From Lacrimispora sp. 210928-DFI.3.58 (lineage in GTDB: Bacteria > Bacillota > Clostridia > Lachnospirales > Lachnospiraceae), in the NCBI RefSeq assembly GCF_020554865.1, contig NZ_JAJCIC010000001.1, positions 219,898 through 283,897 of the forward strand: DNA of 64,000 nucleotides. Direction: 5' to 3'. The notes below the pieces were generated by a model. It was given only the letters and a program-made list of their open reading frames with translations, was not told the DNA's origin and ran no database searches. The position numbers and the translations under genes are program-made. Positions 1 through 8,854 of the stretch are shown here, piece after piece. Each line of letters begins with the position of its first letter. Position 1 is the stretch's first letter.

Positions 1-493
1 CCTGGCGGCTTAAGCTGTCGCTTTTTAAAAGCCTGGCAAAGCCCCTTAGGGAGACGATCGGAGTCTTGAACTCGTGGGAGAAGTTGTTTATGAAATCAGA
101 GCGCAGCAGCTCTGTATTTTCCAGCTCCTGGGCCATGCGGTTGAAGCTGTCGGAGAGGCGGACAAACTCCTGGGTCAGATCCAGGTGGATGCGCACATGA
201 AAATTCCCGTCCGCCAGCTGGTTGATGGCCTGGATCAGCTCCTGGACAGGCCTTAAGGGGACACGGCTGAAAATGACAGTAAGGGCAACGCCCACAACAG
301 CGCTTATCACCATAAGCAGGGGGATAGGACGCCAGAACTGGGGCATACCGATGTCTGCATGAAACCGGAACCGGAGAGTCAGGTACATGAGAAAGCCCTG
401 GAGTGTCATGACAGTCAGCATGATCAGGAAAATGCCGGCGGTCAGTATCACCAGCAGCTTTCGGAACGGATTTTTGGATCGCTTTTCTTTCAT
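1..493 (-). CDS. Sensor histidine kinase, N-terminal part (cut by window edge)
   Basis: The minus strand reads from an ATG at 493 out of the window, so only about 164 N-terminal residues are present. The protein begins MKEKRSKNPFRKLLV, followed by one membrane helix, a short external loop and a second helix, then a HAMP-like linker and the H-box NNFSHEFKT, whose histidine is at 74-76. This is a membrane kinase that autophosphorylates on that His and passes phosphate to a partner regulator. The regulator gene lies 150 bp upstream on the same strand, so the two form a standard pair. They diverge from the RND efflux operon at 1561, which they may control (inference from position). The ATP-binding domain lies outside the window. 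Confidence 0.9.
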   Translation of the reverse strand, partial: MKEKRSKNPFRKLLVILTAGIFLIMLTVMTLQGFLMYLTLRFRFHADIGMPQFWRPIPLLMVISAVVGVALTVIFSRVPLRPVQELIQAINQLADGNFHVRIHLDLTQEFVRLSDSFNRMAQELENTELLRSDFINNFSHEFKTPIVSLRGFARLLKSDSLSRQ

Positions 494-643
494 GGGTATT
501 AACGCCTTTCTAAGATAAATGTGCGGTCAGTATCTCCTTGGATCCGGTTCTGAGGGCGCATATGACGGATCCAGAGGCAGGCTGGCGGAAACGGCAGAAA
601 CAAAAAGCCGCGGCCGTGAAGCCATAAGTCCGGAGTATGGTAT

Positions 644-1318
644 TTAAAGATGTTTAACCGCCTTGTATCCCAGCCCTCGTATGGTTTCAATGGAAAATTC
701 CGGGTAGCCCTCGAACCGCTTTCTCAGCCGGTTCACATGCACGTTAATGGTATTGTCATCAGATTCGGACTCCATTCCCCAGATCTCGTCCATCAGCTGT
801 ATTCTTGTAAAAATCTTTCCCGGATAGGACAGCAGCTTGTAGAGCAGGTAAAATTCCTTCTTGGGAAGGGTCTGACTCTCGCTTTGTCTGGTAACGGTCA
901 GGGAATCATAGTCCAGCACCACCTGTCCAATGGTGATCCTCCGCTCATTTACGATCCTGGCACGCCTTAAGAGGGCGCGGATGCGCAGGATCATTTCTTC
1001 CTCATCCACAGGCTTTGTCATATAGTCGTCTGTTCCCACAATAAAGCCCTTCCGCTTGTCCTCCGGCAGCTGCTTGGCCGTTACCATGAGGATGGGCAGA
1101 TTGTAGTCCGCTGCCCGCAGCTGCTTTGTCAGCTCATAGCCGTCCATGCCGGGCATCATGATATCCAGGAGGACCAGATCAATGTGTGTCCTGTCCATCA
1201 CAGCCAGGGCTTCATAGCCGTCTGCCGCTGTGACAGGCTGAAAGCCGTGCTCCTTCAAGACTGCCTCCATTAATTTTCTCGTGTTCTTGTCATCTTCCAC
1301 TACTAATATCTGAAACAT
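644..1318 (-). CDS. OmpR/PhoB-type response regulator
   Basis: This regulator of about 224 residues has a receiver domain (acidic pocket VVEDDKN near residues 6-12, phospho-Asp in LVLLDIMMPGMDG near 50, Lys in VTAKQLP near 100) and a C-terminal winged helix ending RGLGYKAV. Phosphorylation by the neighbouring kinase should switch DNA binding. I start at the ATG at 1318 (MFQILVV) because GGAGGA at 1325-1330 directly abuts the alternative ATG at 1324 but is 6 nt from this one. It is divergent from the efflux operon, with 240 bp between them. A 10-bp inverted repeat (1379-1405) and a GTGAAC/GTTCAC pair (1430-1459) in that gap are possible control sites. Confidence 0.93.
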   Translation of the reverse strand: MFQILVVEDDKNTRKLMEAVLKEHGFQPVTAADGYEALAVMDRTHIDLVLLDIMMPGMDGYELTKQLRAADYNLPILMVTAKQLPEDKRKGFIVGTDDYMTKPVDEEEMILRIRALLRRARIVNERRITIGQVVLDYDSLTVTRQSESQTLPKKEFYLLYKLLSYPGKIFTRIQLMDEIWGMESESDDNTINVHVNRLRKRFEGYPEFSIETIRGLGYKAVKHL

Positions 1319-1378
1319 GTACATTCCTCCGGGATCTTGGCGCCGGTTTCCCGGCTGTATTATGGTTACGAAGTATCA

Positions 1379-1405
1379 GCAAAACGCGCCAGTGACGCGT
1401 TTTGC
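1379..1405. promoter_or_regulatory. Perfect inverted repeat in the divergent intergenic region
   Basis: GCAAAACGCG and CGCGTTTTGC are separated by 7 nt between the response regulator and the RND operon. It could be a terminator-like hairpin or a protein-binding site. A related half, TGACGCGTTTTGC, recurs near 11855. No -35/-10 pair with good spacing was convincing in this gap. Confidence 0.4.
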
Positions 1406-1560
1406 TGGATTATAGCACGAATTTATTAAGTGAACATGAATAAAACACAAAAAGTTCACAGTTAAAAGGTAAAATGCAAGGGATTTGTTAATCTTCAATT
1501 TATGTTAGACGATTAATATATAGGGCGTATGTATGAAAATGGGTAAAGGAGACGAGGCAC

Positions 1561-2850
1561 ATGGAAAAGAGCAAGAAGATAAAACTGGGGATTGCTGCGG
1601 CTGTGATCGTGGTGATAGCTGCTGTGGCAGTCCGTCATTTTTCAGGAGGAAAGAAGGGAGGCATGAGGCCGGACATGGGCGGAGGCCAGGGAGCCAACAT
1701 ATCCATGGTGCGGGCAGAAAAGCCTGCCACCGGAGATATCCGTCTTACCACCGGGCTGACTGGTTCTGTGGAGCCTTCGGATGTGGTGTACGTCTATGCA
1801 AAGGCCTCCGGAGATGTGACCTCTGTGCTGGTATCTGCCGGTGATACCGTAACCCAGGGACAGCTTCTGTGCGAGATCGATACGGAGCAGGTGGAGACAG
1901 CGAAGAATTCCATGGAATCCGCAGCAGTTTCACTTTCAGAAGCCCAGAGTACCTTAAACAGGATGCAGATACTCTACAACAGCGGCGATATTTCCCCTCA
2001 GGAGTACGAGCAGTACAGCAACAAGGCAAAGTCCGCTTCCCTGCAGTATGAATCCGCAAAGCTTGCCTATGAGAGGCAGGTGGAATACAGCCAGATCACA
2101 GCGCCCATAAGCGGAAAGATCGAGAGCTGCGACATCGAGGTGCACGACCGTGTGAACCAGAACGCGCAGCTGTGCGTGATCGCAGGAGAGGGAGATAAGC
2201 GGGTTTCCTTCTATGTGACAGAGCGGATGATGGAAAATATCAGCGTAGGAGATGTCCTGGATATCCAGAAGGACGGGAGCACCTATGAGGCCTATATCAG
2301 CGAGATCAGCTCCATGGTGGATTCAGCCACAGGACTTTTTAAGGTAAAGGCAGAACTTTCAAAGGCAGACGGCATTGCCACTGGAAGCACCGTAAAATTA
2401 AATCTGGTGACACAGCACACGGAAAATGCCATGGTGGTGCCGGTAGACGCCATTTACTACAGCGGCGGCGATGGCTATGTGTACATATATGACAATGGAA
2501 CCATCCATATGGTGCAGGTGGAGATCGGCCTGTACGATTCCGAATATGCAGAGATCTTAGGCGGGCTTTCCGCAGATGACCTGGTGGTCAGCACCTGGAG
2601 CTCTAATCTGTACGAGGGAGCAACCGTACAGTTAAGAGGGGAAAATGCTTCCCAGACCGATGGGCAGCATGATGGCGGCCAGGGGCAACCGGCAGTTCAG
2701 GGCCAGGCAGGAGTCCAGGGCCAGCCCGGAGCCGAGAGCCGCGATAACGGGCCGGGCCAGGGGCCAAAAGAGGACGCGGTCCAGCCGGCACAGGACACGG
2801 ATAAGGCACCAAAGGCCGGTGCGGGCGAGACAGGCAAGCAGGCAGAATAA
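1561..2850 (+). CDS. RND efflux adaptor (HlyD/MacA/AcrA-type membrane fusion protein)
   Basis: This 429-residue protein has one N-terminal membrane helix (about residues 8-26), a split biotinyl-lipoyl domain (VLVSAGDTVTQGQLLCEID and QITAPISGKIES), a coiled-coil hairpin between them (about 105-165) and beta-barrel segments after 190. Residues from about 360 on form an unusual Gly/Gln/Pro-rich, probably disordered tail. Adaptors of this family link an inner-membrane pump to an exit duct. AGGAG at 1547-1551 supports the ATG at 1561. The pump gene begins 14 bp downstream and two TolC-like genes follow, so this is the first gene of a four-gene export operon. The substrate cannot be told from sequence. 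Confidence 0.93.
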   Translation: MEKSKKIKLGIAAAVIVVIAAVAVRHFSGGKKGGMRPDMGGGQGANISMVRAEKPATGDIRLTTGLTGSVEPSDVVYVYAKASGDVTSVLVSAGDTVTQGQLLCEIDTEQVETAKNSMESAAVSLSEAQSTLNRMQILYNSGDISPQEYEQYSNKAKSASLQYESAKLAYERQVEYSQITAPISGKIESCDIEVHDRVNQNAQLCVIAGEGDKRVSFYVTERMMENISVGDVLDIQKDGSTYEAYISEISSMVDSATGLFKVKAELSKADGIATGSTVKLNLVTQHTENAMVVPVDAIYYSGGDGYVYIYDNGTIHMVQVEIGLYDSEYAEILGGLSADDLVVSTWSSNLYEGATVQLRGENASQTDGQHDGGQGQPAVQGQAGVQGQPGAESRDNGPGQGPKEDAVQPAQDTDKAPKAGAGETGKQAE

Positions 2851-2864
2851 GGGAGGCAGCACAT

Positions 2865-5800
2865 ATGGGATTGACAAGATTTGTATTAAAACGGCCTGTT
2901 ACCACAGTCATGGTCCTTCTGTGCCTGCTGGTATTCGGCATCAGCTCCGTATTCTCGGCAACTCTGGAACAGATGCCTGACACGGACACCCCCATGCTGA
3001 TCATCATGGCCCGCTATTCCGGCGCAGGGCCGGAGGACATTGCAGAGCTGATCACAGAGCCCATTGAGGATGAGGTAAGCACCCTGGAGGGTGTTAAGAG
3101 CATGAGCTCACGGTCCCGTGACGGCAGCGCCATGATCATGCTGGAATATGACTATGGCTACGATATGGACGATGCCTACAATGAAGTGACAAAGGTGCTG
3201 GACCGTCTGGACCGCCAGCTTCCCGATGACGTGGACCCTTCTGTCATGGAGATGAACAACAATGCCAGCGCAACCATGATGATCTCCATTTCCCACAAGA
3301 CACAGGCAGACCTGTATGACTATGTGGATCAGACCATTGTGCCGGAGATCGAAAAGCTGACCTCAGTTGCCCAGGTGGACTCCATGGGCGGCTCCTCCGA
3401 ATATATCAGGATCGAGCTTCAATCAGAGAAGATGAAGCAGTATAATGTCACCATGAACAATATCCAGACAGCCATGAGCACCGCGGACCTTTCCTATCCT
3501 TCAGGAAGCGCCGTATCAGGAAATCTGGAGCTGTCCGTCACCACCTCCCTTGAGAGCGATACCGTAGATGACTTAAAGCGCGTCCCGATCATTTCAGGAA
3601 GCGGCCAGATCGTATATCTGGAGGATATTGCCAATATATATGAGGCAGAGGAGGAGCGGGGCGGCATTTCCCGCTACAATGGCCAGGAAACCATCTCCCT
3701 GTCCATCAGCAAGAACCAGAGCAGCACGGCCATGGACGTATCCGCCCAGGTGACAGAGGTCATCAACAGCCTGATGGCAGAGGACAGCGATCTGGAGATC
3801 ACTGTGGCAAGGGATCAGGCGGACAGCATTTCCAGCTCCCTTAAGGACGTTGCCTCCACCATGGTACTGGCTGTTATCATCTCCATGGCCATCATCTTTA
3901 TCTTTTTTGGAGATTACAAGGCATCCCTGATCGTAGGAAGCTCTATCCCCACCTCGATCCTGATGTCCCTGATCCTTATGACCTCCGTGGGCTTTTCCCT
4001 GAACGTTATCACTATGAGCGCCCTGGTGCTGGGCGTTGGTATGATGGTGGATAACTCCATTGTTGTGCTGGAGAGCTGTTTCAGGGCAACGGACACACAG
4101 GAGGACAAGGGGATCTTAGGCTATGCAAAGTCGGCTCTTGGAGGCACGGGCATCGTGGTGCAGTCCATTATCGGCTCCACCATCACCACCTGCGTGGTAT
4201 TCATCCCGCTGGTATTCCTTCAGGGAATGACGGGGCAGATGTTCAAGCCCTTGGGCTATACCATCGTATTCTGTATGACAGCATCCCTGTTTTCGGCTAT
4301 GACGGTGGTCCCCCTCTGCTATATGATGTATAAGCCAAAAGAGAGAATGACTGCTCCCATGAACCTTCCTGTGGAGCGCATGCAGAATTTTTACCGCAAG
4401 ATCATGCCCGGCATACTAAAGCACAAGGGAATGGTAATGCTCTTTTCCGTAGGCCTGGTAGCGCTTACCTTCTACCTGGCAAGCGGCATGGAGGCAGAGC
4501 TTATGACCTCCGATGATACCGGTACCATCAGCGTGAGCATTGAGACAAGGCCCGGCCTTCTGACAGAGCAGGCAAACGACATGCTGTCCCGTGTGGAGGA
4601 GATCGTTGCCTCCGATGAAAATGTAGAATCCTATATGCTGCGCTACAACAGCGAGAGCGGTACAGTCTCCGCTTATCTGAAGGATGACAGGACAGTGGAG
4701 ACAGAGGATCTGGCAGAGCAGTGGGAGAAGGAGATGTCCGACATTGAAAACTGCACCATTACCGTAGAGGCCTCCAGCTCCATGAGCTTTATGGGAAGGA
4801 GCAGAGGCTACGAGGTTATCCTTGAGGGCACACAGTATGATGAGCTCAAGGAGGTCAGCGATAAGATCGTAAAGGAGATGACAGACCGCACAGACGTGAT
4901 CAATGTTCATTCCAGCATTGAAAATACAGCGCCTGTTGTTACTATCAAGGTTGACCCTGTGATGGCGGCGGCTGAGGGGCTGACAGCCTCGCAGATCGGA
5001 AACTATGTGAGCAATCTTCTGGACGGAGTGGAGGTCACCACCCTTGATATCGATGGACGTGAGGTCAGTGTGATGGCAGAGTATCCGGAGGACGAGTACA
5101 GGACAGTAGACCAGGTTCAGGGCATTATCATCAGCAAGCCCTCCGGCGGCTATGTGGCTCTGTCCGATGTGGCTGAGATCTACTACAAGGACAGCCCTGC
5201 CTCCATCACAAAGTCAGATAAATCCTACCAGATCACGATCACAGCTGATTATACAGGCGGAAATGTAAAGACCACCATTGATAATGAGGTTATAAGCCCC
5301 AACCTGTCGGGCACCATCACCACAGGCGTCAACAGCAGGGACAGAATGATGGCGGAAGAGTTCTCTGCCCTGTATAAGGCGATCGCCATAGCAGTATTCC
5401 TGGTATTCGTGGTAATGGCAGCCCAGTTTGAATCGCCGAAGTTCTCTTTCATGGTTATGACCACGATTCCCTTCAGCCTGGTGGGCTCCTTCGGCTTCCT
5501 GAAGCTTACAGGAGTCACCATCAGTATGACCTCTATCCTGGGCTTTTTGATCCTGGTTGGTACGGTTGTAAATAATGGTATCCTCTATGTGGATACAGTG
5601 AACCAGTACCGTATGACAATGGATCTGAAGACCGCCCTCATCGAGGCAGGAGCAACGCGTCTGAGGCCTATCCTCATGACCAGCCTTACTACCATCCTGT
5701 CCATGATCCCAATGGCCCTTGCCATGGGAGACAGCGGCTCCACCACCCAGGGCCTTGCCATTGTAAACATCGGCGGCCTGTCTGTGGGCGTGCTGGTGGC

Positions 5801-5870
5801 CCTGTTCATCCTTCCTGTATATTACGCCCTTATGAATGGCAACAGGAAACGTGTTGTCCTTGACATTTAA
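2865..5870 (+). CDS. AcrB/HAE1-type RND efflux permease
   Basis: The 1001-residue protein has the RND layout of an N-terminal helix, a large porter domain, helices 2-6, a second porter domain and six C-terminal helices. The first residues (GLTRFVLKRPVTTVMVLLCL), the TM4 segment LGVGMMVDNSIVVLES with its acidic proton-relay residue, and the matching C-terminal half (LVGTVVNNGILYVDTV) are typical. It should export a small molecule using the proton or sodium gradient, working with the adaptor at 1561. GGGAGG lies 9 nt before the ATG. It is slightly shorter than proteobacterial AcrB (about 1045), as is usual in clostridial members. Confidence 0.95.
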   Translation: MGLTRFVLKRPVTTVMVLLCLLVFGISSVFSATLEQMPDTDTPMLIIMARYSGAGPEDIAELITEPIEDEVSTLEGVKSMSSRSRDGSAMIMLEYDYGYDMDDAYNEVTKVLDRLDRQLPDDVDPSVMEMNNNASATMMISISHKTQADLYDYVDQTIVPEIEKLTSVAQVDSMGGSSEYIRIELQSEKMKQYNVTMNNIQTAMSTADLSYPSGSAVSGNLELSVTTSLESDTVDDLKRVPIISGSGQIVYLEDIANIYEAEEERGGISRYNGQETISLSISKNQSSTAMDVSAQVTEVINSLMAEDSDLEITVARDQADSISSSLKDVASTMVLAVIISMAIIFIFFGDYKASLIVGSSIPTSILMSLILMTSVGFSLNVITMSALVLGVGMMVDNSIVVLESCFRATDTQEDKGILGYAKSALGGTGIVVQSIIGSTITTCVVFIPLVFLQGMTGQMFKPLGYTIVFCMTASLFSAMTVVPLCYMMYKPKERMTAPMNLPVERMQNFYRKIMPGILKHKGMVMLFSVGLVALTFYLASGMEAELMTSDDTGTISVSIETRPGLLTEQANDMLSRVEEIVASDENVESYMLRYNSESGTVSAYLKDDRTVETEDLAEQWEKEMSDIENCTITVEASSSMSFMGRSRGYEVILEGTQYDELKEVSDKIVKEMTDRTDVINVHSSIENTAPVVTIKVDPVMAAAEGLTASQIGNYVSNLLDGVEVTTLDIDGREVSVMAEYPEDEYRTVDQVQGIIISKPSGGYVALSDVAEIYYKDSPASITKSDKSYQITITADYTGGNVKTTIDNEVISPNLSGTITTGVNSRDRMMAEEFSALYKAIAIAVFLVFVVMAAQFESPKFSFMVMTTIPFSLVGSFGFLKLTGVTISMTSILGFLILVGTVVNNGILYVDTVNQYRMTMDLKTALIEAGATRLRPILMTSLTTILSMIPMALAMGDSGSTTQGLAIVNIGGLSVGVLVALFILPVYYALMNGNRKRVVLDI

Positions 5871-5899
5871 TATATCATATAGAAATGAAGAAGGTGAGA

Positions 5900-7102
5900 A
5901 TGTTGAAGAGTATCAATGCCAGAAGGGCCTTTGCCCCGAAAAATGCAGTCAGAGTCTTGCGCGCAGGCTGCCTTGCCGGTGCTTTCTGCCTGGCAGGAGC
6001 TGATCTTACCGCTTTTGCGGGAAGCCCGGAATTTGCCTACACAGCAGAAGAGTGGGCCATGCTCCGGGATAATAAGCTGGAGTACGGGGAGATCGCAAAG
6101 CTGGTGCATGAGTACAATAATACTGTGATAAAAAACCAGATCGATTACGAAGAGTACCGCGGCGAGGACCGGGATGACATTTCCGAGGATTACTATGATG
6201 CGGCAGACGAGATCTACGGCAGGCTGGAATACCCGGATTCCACCTCCACCAACTTTGCCAGTGAGCTGTCCTCCTTTTTGACCAGCCAGATACAGGCGGA
6301 CAATCTAAGGGAGCAGGGCGATGACAATGTAGATGACGGCGACAGCAAGAAGCTGGGCTATGACAAGACAGAGGCAGAGCTGGTAAAGCAGGCCCAGCAA
6401 CTGATGATAAACTATTGGAGCCAGACCTACAGCCTGGATAGCATAAAAGCAAACGGGGAGCAGGCCCGGGCCAGCTATGATTCCATGGTCGTGAAGCAGA
6501 GCGCCGGAATGTCCACCCAGGCCCAGGTGCTGTCTGCCAGGGAGGCAGTGGACTCTGCAGAGGCCTCCTTTTTGTCAGCCCAGAGCAATGTGACAAAGAC
6601 AAAGGAGAACCTGTGCCTGATGCTGGGCTGGACCTACGGGGCGGAGGTGGAGATCTGTGAGCTGCCGGAGCCGGATATGGACTGGATCGCTTCCATTGAT
6701 CTTGCGGCTGACGTGGCAAAGGGGCTGGAAAATAACTATAGCTTAAGGATCCTGGAACGCCAGATAAATAATGCCAGGAACACCTCCAACAAGGCGAGTT
6801 TAGAGCAGAGCTACAAGAGTCAGAAGGAGACAGCAGCCACCAATATAGGAAGTGCCTACGAGCAGCTTCAGATCGCAAAGTCCAATTATGATCAGGCTGT
6901 CCAGTCATTGGCTCTCCAGGCAGATAAGATGGCTTCCGCTGAACGGAAGATGGCAGCAGGCACCATTAACAAAAACGAGTACATTCAGCAGAAATACGCC
7001 TACACCACAGCAGAGGTGAGCGAAAAGACAAGCCGCCTGTCCCTCCTCACAGCCCAGAACAACTATGAATGGGCGGTAAACGGACTGGCAAGCGTATCAT
7101 AG
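5900..7102 (+). CDS. TolC-like (outer membrane efflux protein family) coiled-coil protein
   Basis: This protein of about 400 residues starts with a signal-like segment (VLRAGCLAGAFCLAGADLTAFAG) and is otherwise mostly long amphipathic helices. Two similar halves carry repeats of AREAVDSAEASFLSAQ type, as in TolC-family ducts. I prefer the ATG at 5900, preceded by GAAGGTGAGA, over the in-frame ATG at 5885, which has no ribosome site. It is a paralogue of the next gene: both contain LMLG or TMLGL followed by a PEPD motif. TolC normally crosses an outer membrane, which this organism probably lacks, so the site of action is unclear. It could form an exit conduit through the cell wall or a pump-associated scaffold (inference). 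Confidence 0.85.
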   Translation: MLKSINARRAFAPKNAVRVLRAGCLAGAFCLAGADLTAFAGSPEFAYTAEEWAMLRDNKLEYGEIAKLVHEYNNTVIKNQIDYEEYRGEDRDDISEDYYDAADEIYGRLEYPDSTSTNFASELSSFLTSQIQADNLREQGDDNVDDGDSKKLGYDKTEAELVKQAQQLMINYWSQTYSLDSIKANGEQARASYDSMVVKQSAGMSTQAQVLSAREAVDSAEASFLSAQSNVTKTKENLCLMLGWTYGAEVEICELPEPDMDWIASIDLAADVAKGLENNYSLRILERQINNARNTSNKASLEQSYKSQKETAATNIGSAYEQLQIAKSNYDQAVQSLALQADKMASAERKMAAGTINKNEYIQQKYAYTTAEVSEKTSRLSLLTAQNNYEWAVNGLASVS

Positions 7103-7119
7103 GAAGGGAGGCGGATAGA

Positions 7120-8322
7120 TTGAAGAAGTATTCGATCATTTTGGCAGGCCTGTGCCTGTCCGCTTCCATGGTTTTCGGCGGCACTGCAACGGTCATGGCG
7201 GAGGAAGGTCAGGCTGATCTGACGGAAACGGCAGCGGATCAGGAGGCCGGTACGTCTGCAGGCCAGAGCGCCGGCGACTCATCCGCCTCCGCTGTACAGG
7301 TGGAATATGGAAATTTAAGGGAATTATTAAAGCAGGGCAACCTCACCTTGAGCAAAAGCTTTTCAGACTACCAGCAGAACCTGGATGATTACCAGGAGAT
7401 CTGGGATACCCTAAAATGGGAGCAGAGCAAGATGGAGAGCGAGGCAGAGGATATGGAGGACAGGGCCGGGGACCTGGATGAGGAGGAGATGGAAACTGCT
7501 GCCGTCTACGCCTCCAATGCCGCCATGCTAAAAAATTCCGCCAGCCGCATTTATAAGCAGCTGGACAACATGGCCAGCACCAGAAGCACAAAGAGTCTGG
7601 AGAAAATGGCAGATACCTATACCATTTCCGCCCAGACCATGATGAACTCCTATAACCAGCTTCGGGAGCGCAGGCAGGCCCAGGAGGCCGCAGTGCAGGC
7701 AAAGGAGGCCTCCTTCGGCACTGCGGGCCGCAGATACGAGGCCGGCGCCATCACTGCAGATGAGCTTAAGGAGGAGGAGACATCTCTGGCCCAGGCAAAG
7801 AATACCCTTGCCTCCTTAAGAGAGCAGGAGGCCCAGACAAGGGCCGGCTTTCTCACCATGCTGGGCCTTACAGGCCGGGAAGTGACGATCGGCAGCATTC
7901 CGGAGCCGGATCTGGCCGCCATTGCTGCCATTGATTTTGAAACAGACAAGCAGAGGGCGGTAAACAACAGCTCCAATGTCCAGAATGAACGCCACGCAAA
8001 GGCAAGCAGCACCACCCAGATCAACAACCGCTTCAAGCGTGTGGCAGAGGCCGAGGGGACAGAGGAGGCCTCCATCACAGCTGCCTATGAAGCGCTGTTA
8101 GCCTCCCGGTCCCAGTATGAGGCGGCCTTAAATGCTTATCAGAGCGCAGAGCTTATCTACCAGTCCCTGGAGCGCAGGAAACAGGCGGGAATGCTCTCCA
8201 ACACAGAGTACCTCCAGGGGATCGCTGATTACAATGGAAAGAAGGCCAATAAAGAGATCGCTTCCATGAATCTGGTTCAGGCCTATGAGAGCTACTGTTG
8301 GGAGGTAAAGGGCCGGGGATAA
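7120..8322 (+). CDS. Second TolC-like coiled-coil protein
   Basis: I read this from the TTG at 7120, giving 400 residues, because GGGAGG at 7106-7111 sits 8 nt upstream and the N-terminus becomes a clean signal peptide (KKYSIILAGLCLSASMVFGG). A start at 7069 would overlap the previous gene without a ribosome site. The mature part is rich in Gln, Glu and Ala and is predicted to be coiled coil. It shares the central LGL...IPEPDLAAI...AID block with its neighbour, so the pair arose by duplication. It is the last gene of the RND operon and is followed by a terminator at 8355-8414. Confidence 0.82.
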   Translation: MKKYSIILAGLCLSASMVFGGTATVMAEEGQADLTETAADQEAGTSAGQSAGDSSASAVQVEYGNLRELLKQGNLTLSKSFSDYQQNLDDYQEIWDTLKWEQSKMESEAEDMEDRAGDLDEEEMETAAVYASNAAMLKNSASRIYKQLDNMASTRSTKSLEKMADTYTISAQTMMNSYNQLRERRQAQEAAVQAKEASFGTAGRRYEAGAITADELKEEETSLAQAKNTLASLREQEAQTRAGFLTMLGLTGREVTIGSIPEPDLAAIAAIDFETDKQRAVNNSSNVQNERHAKASSTTQINNRFKRVAEAEGTEEASITAAYEALLASRSQYEAALNAYQSAELIYQSLERRKQAGMLSNTEYLQGIADYNGKKANKEIASMNLVQAYESYCWEVKGRG

Positions 8323-8354
8323 GACAAAGGACGCAAAAAATTGTGATAAAATGC

Positions 8355-8414
8355 AAAGAGCGGATTGTGCAGGGACGTTATATTGTGAAAATGCACAAAA
8401 ATATCCGCTCTTTT
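8355..8414 (+). terminator. Rho-independent terminator of the RND operon
   Basis: The outer stem AAAGAGCGGAT pairs with ATCCGCTCTTT. An inner TGTGCA/TGCACA stem lies inside the loop and a T run follows. It starts about 30 bp after the last operon gene. Confidence 0.75.
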
Positions 8415-8458
8415 CCTTTTCAAAAAGTCACAAACTTTTTTCAGACAGAGATTTTTCG

Positions 8459-8488
8459 CTGACATTTCTTTTTTGAAAATGATAAAAT
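8459..8488 (+). promoter_or_regulatory. Probable sigma-A promoter for the 72-residue protein gene
   Basis: CTGACA at 8459-8464 and TAAAAT at 8483-8488 are separated by 18 nt and lie just after the upstream terminator and before the gene at 8526. Confidence 0.5.
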
Positions 8489-8525
8489 AATAGTAGAAAT
8501 TTTAGAAAAGGAGACTAATTGTTTT

Positions 8526-8744
8526 ATGAGAAGAATTGTAAGCGCCTGCCTGTTACAGACCATGCGGTTTGATGTGACCCACGATGCAGATCCAAAGAGG
8601 GATTATGAGATTTACTGCAATAAGCTGAAAAAAGAAGGAACAAAGTTCTTTATCGAGGAGACAAAGACAGAACCCGATGGCTCCCTGATCGTTAAGATCA
8701 AGAAACAGTATAATTCTTACAAGACAGACGGATACTTAGATTAA
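8526..8744 (+). CDS. Small conserved-looking protein of unknown function (72 aa)
   Basis: I do not recognise this protein. It is a 72-residue, highly charged soluble protein starting MRRIVSACLLQTMRFDV and rich in Lys, Asp and Glu, with an alternating pattern near KFFIEETKTEPDGSLIVKI that suggests an alpha/beta fold. It has its own promoter and terminator, so it is a single-gene unit, which supports its being real. The ribosome site (AAAGGAG at 8506-8512) is rather far, about 13 nt, from the ATG. No membrane segment, signal peptide or cysteine motif is visible. Confidence 0.7.
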   Translation: MRRIVSACLLQTMRFDVTHDADPKRDYEIYCNKLKKEGTKFFIEETKTEPDGSLIVKIKKQYNSYKTDGYLD

Positions 8745-8749
8745 AAAAG

Positions 8750-8784
8750 AAGGCTGCAGGCCAGGAGAGGGCTTGCAGCCTTTT
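8750..8784 (+). terminator. Rho-independent terminator
   Basis: AAGGCTGCA pairs with TGCAGCCTT and is followed by Ts. It lies 6 bp after the stop of the 72-residue gene. Confidence 0.8.
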
Positions 8785-8790
8785 CACATA

Positions 8791-8819
8791 TTGCAAAATG
8801 AAGCTTGTGCCGCTATAAT
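8791..8819 (+). promoter_or_regulatory. Sigma-A promoter for the MBL-fold gene
   Basis: TTGCAA at 8791-8796 and a perfect TATAAT at 8814-8819 are 17 nt apart, 36 bp before the start at 8855. Confidence 0.75.
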
Positions 8820-8854
8820 AATAACTAGCAATAAAGGCAAAGGGGATATGTTAC

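Noticed and set aside
1533..1844. Cys-rich 103-codon frame overlapping the start of the RND adaptor gene
   Set aside because: It lies in another frame of a clear HlyD-type gene with its own ribosome site; composition is a by-product of that gene.
6006..6908. 300-codon antisense frame under the first TolC-like gene
   Set aside because: Pro/Ser/Arg-rich composition without domain or ribosome site; a typical antisense shadow of Glu/Ala-rich coding DNA.
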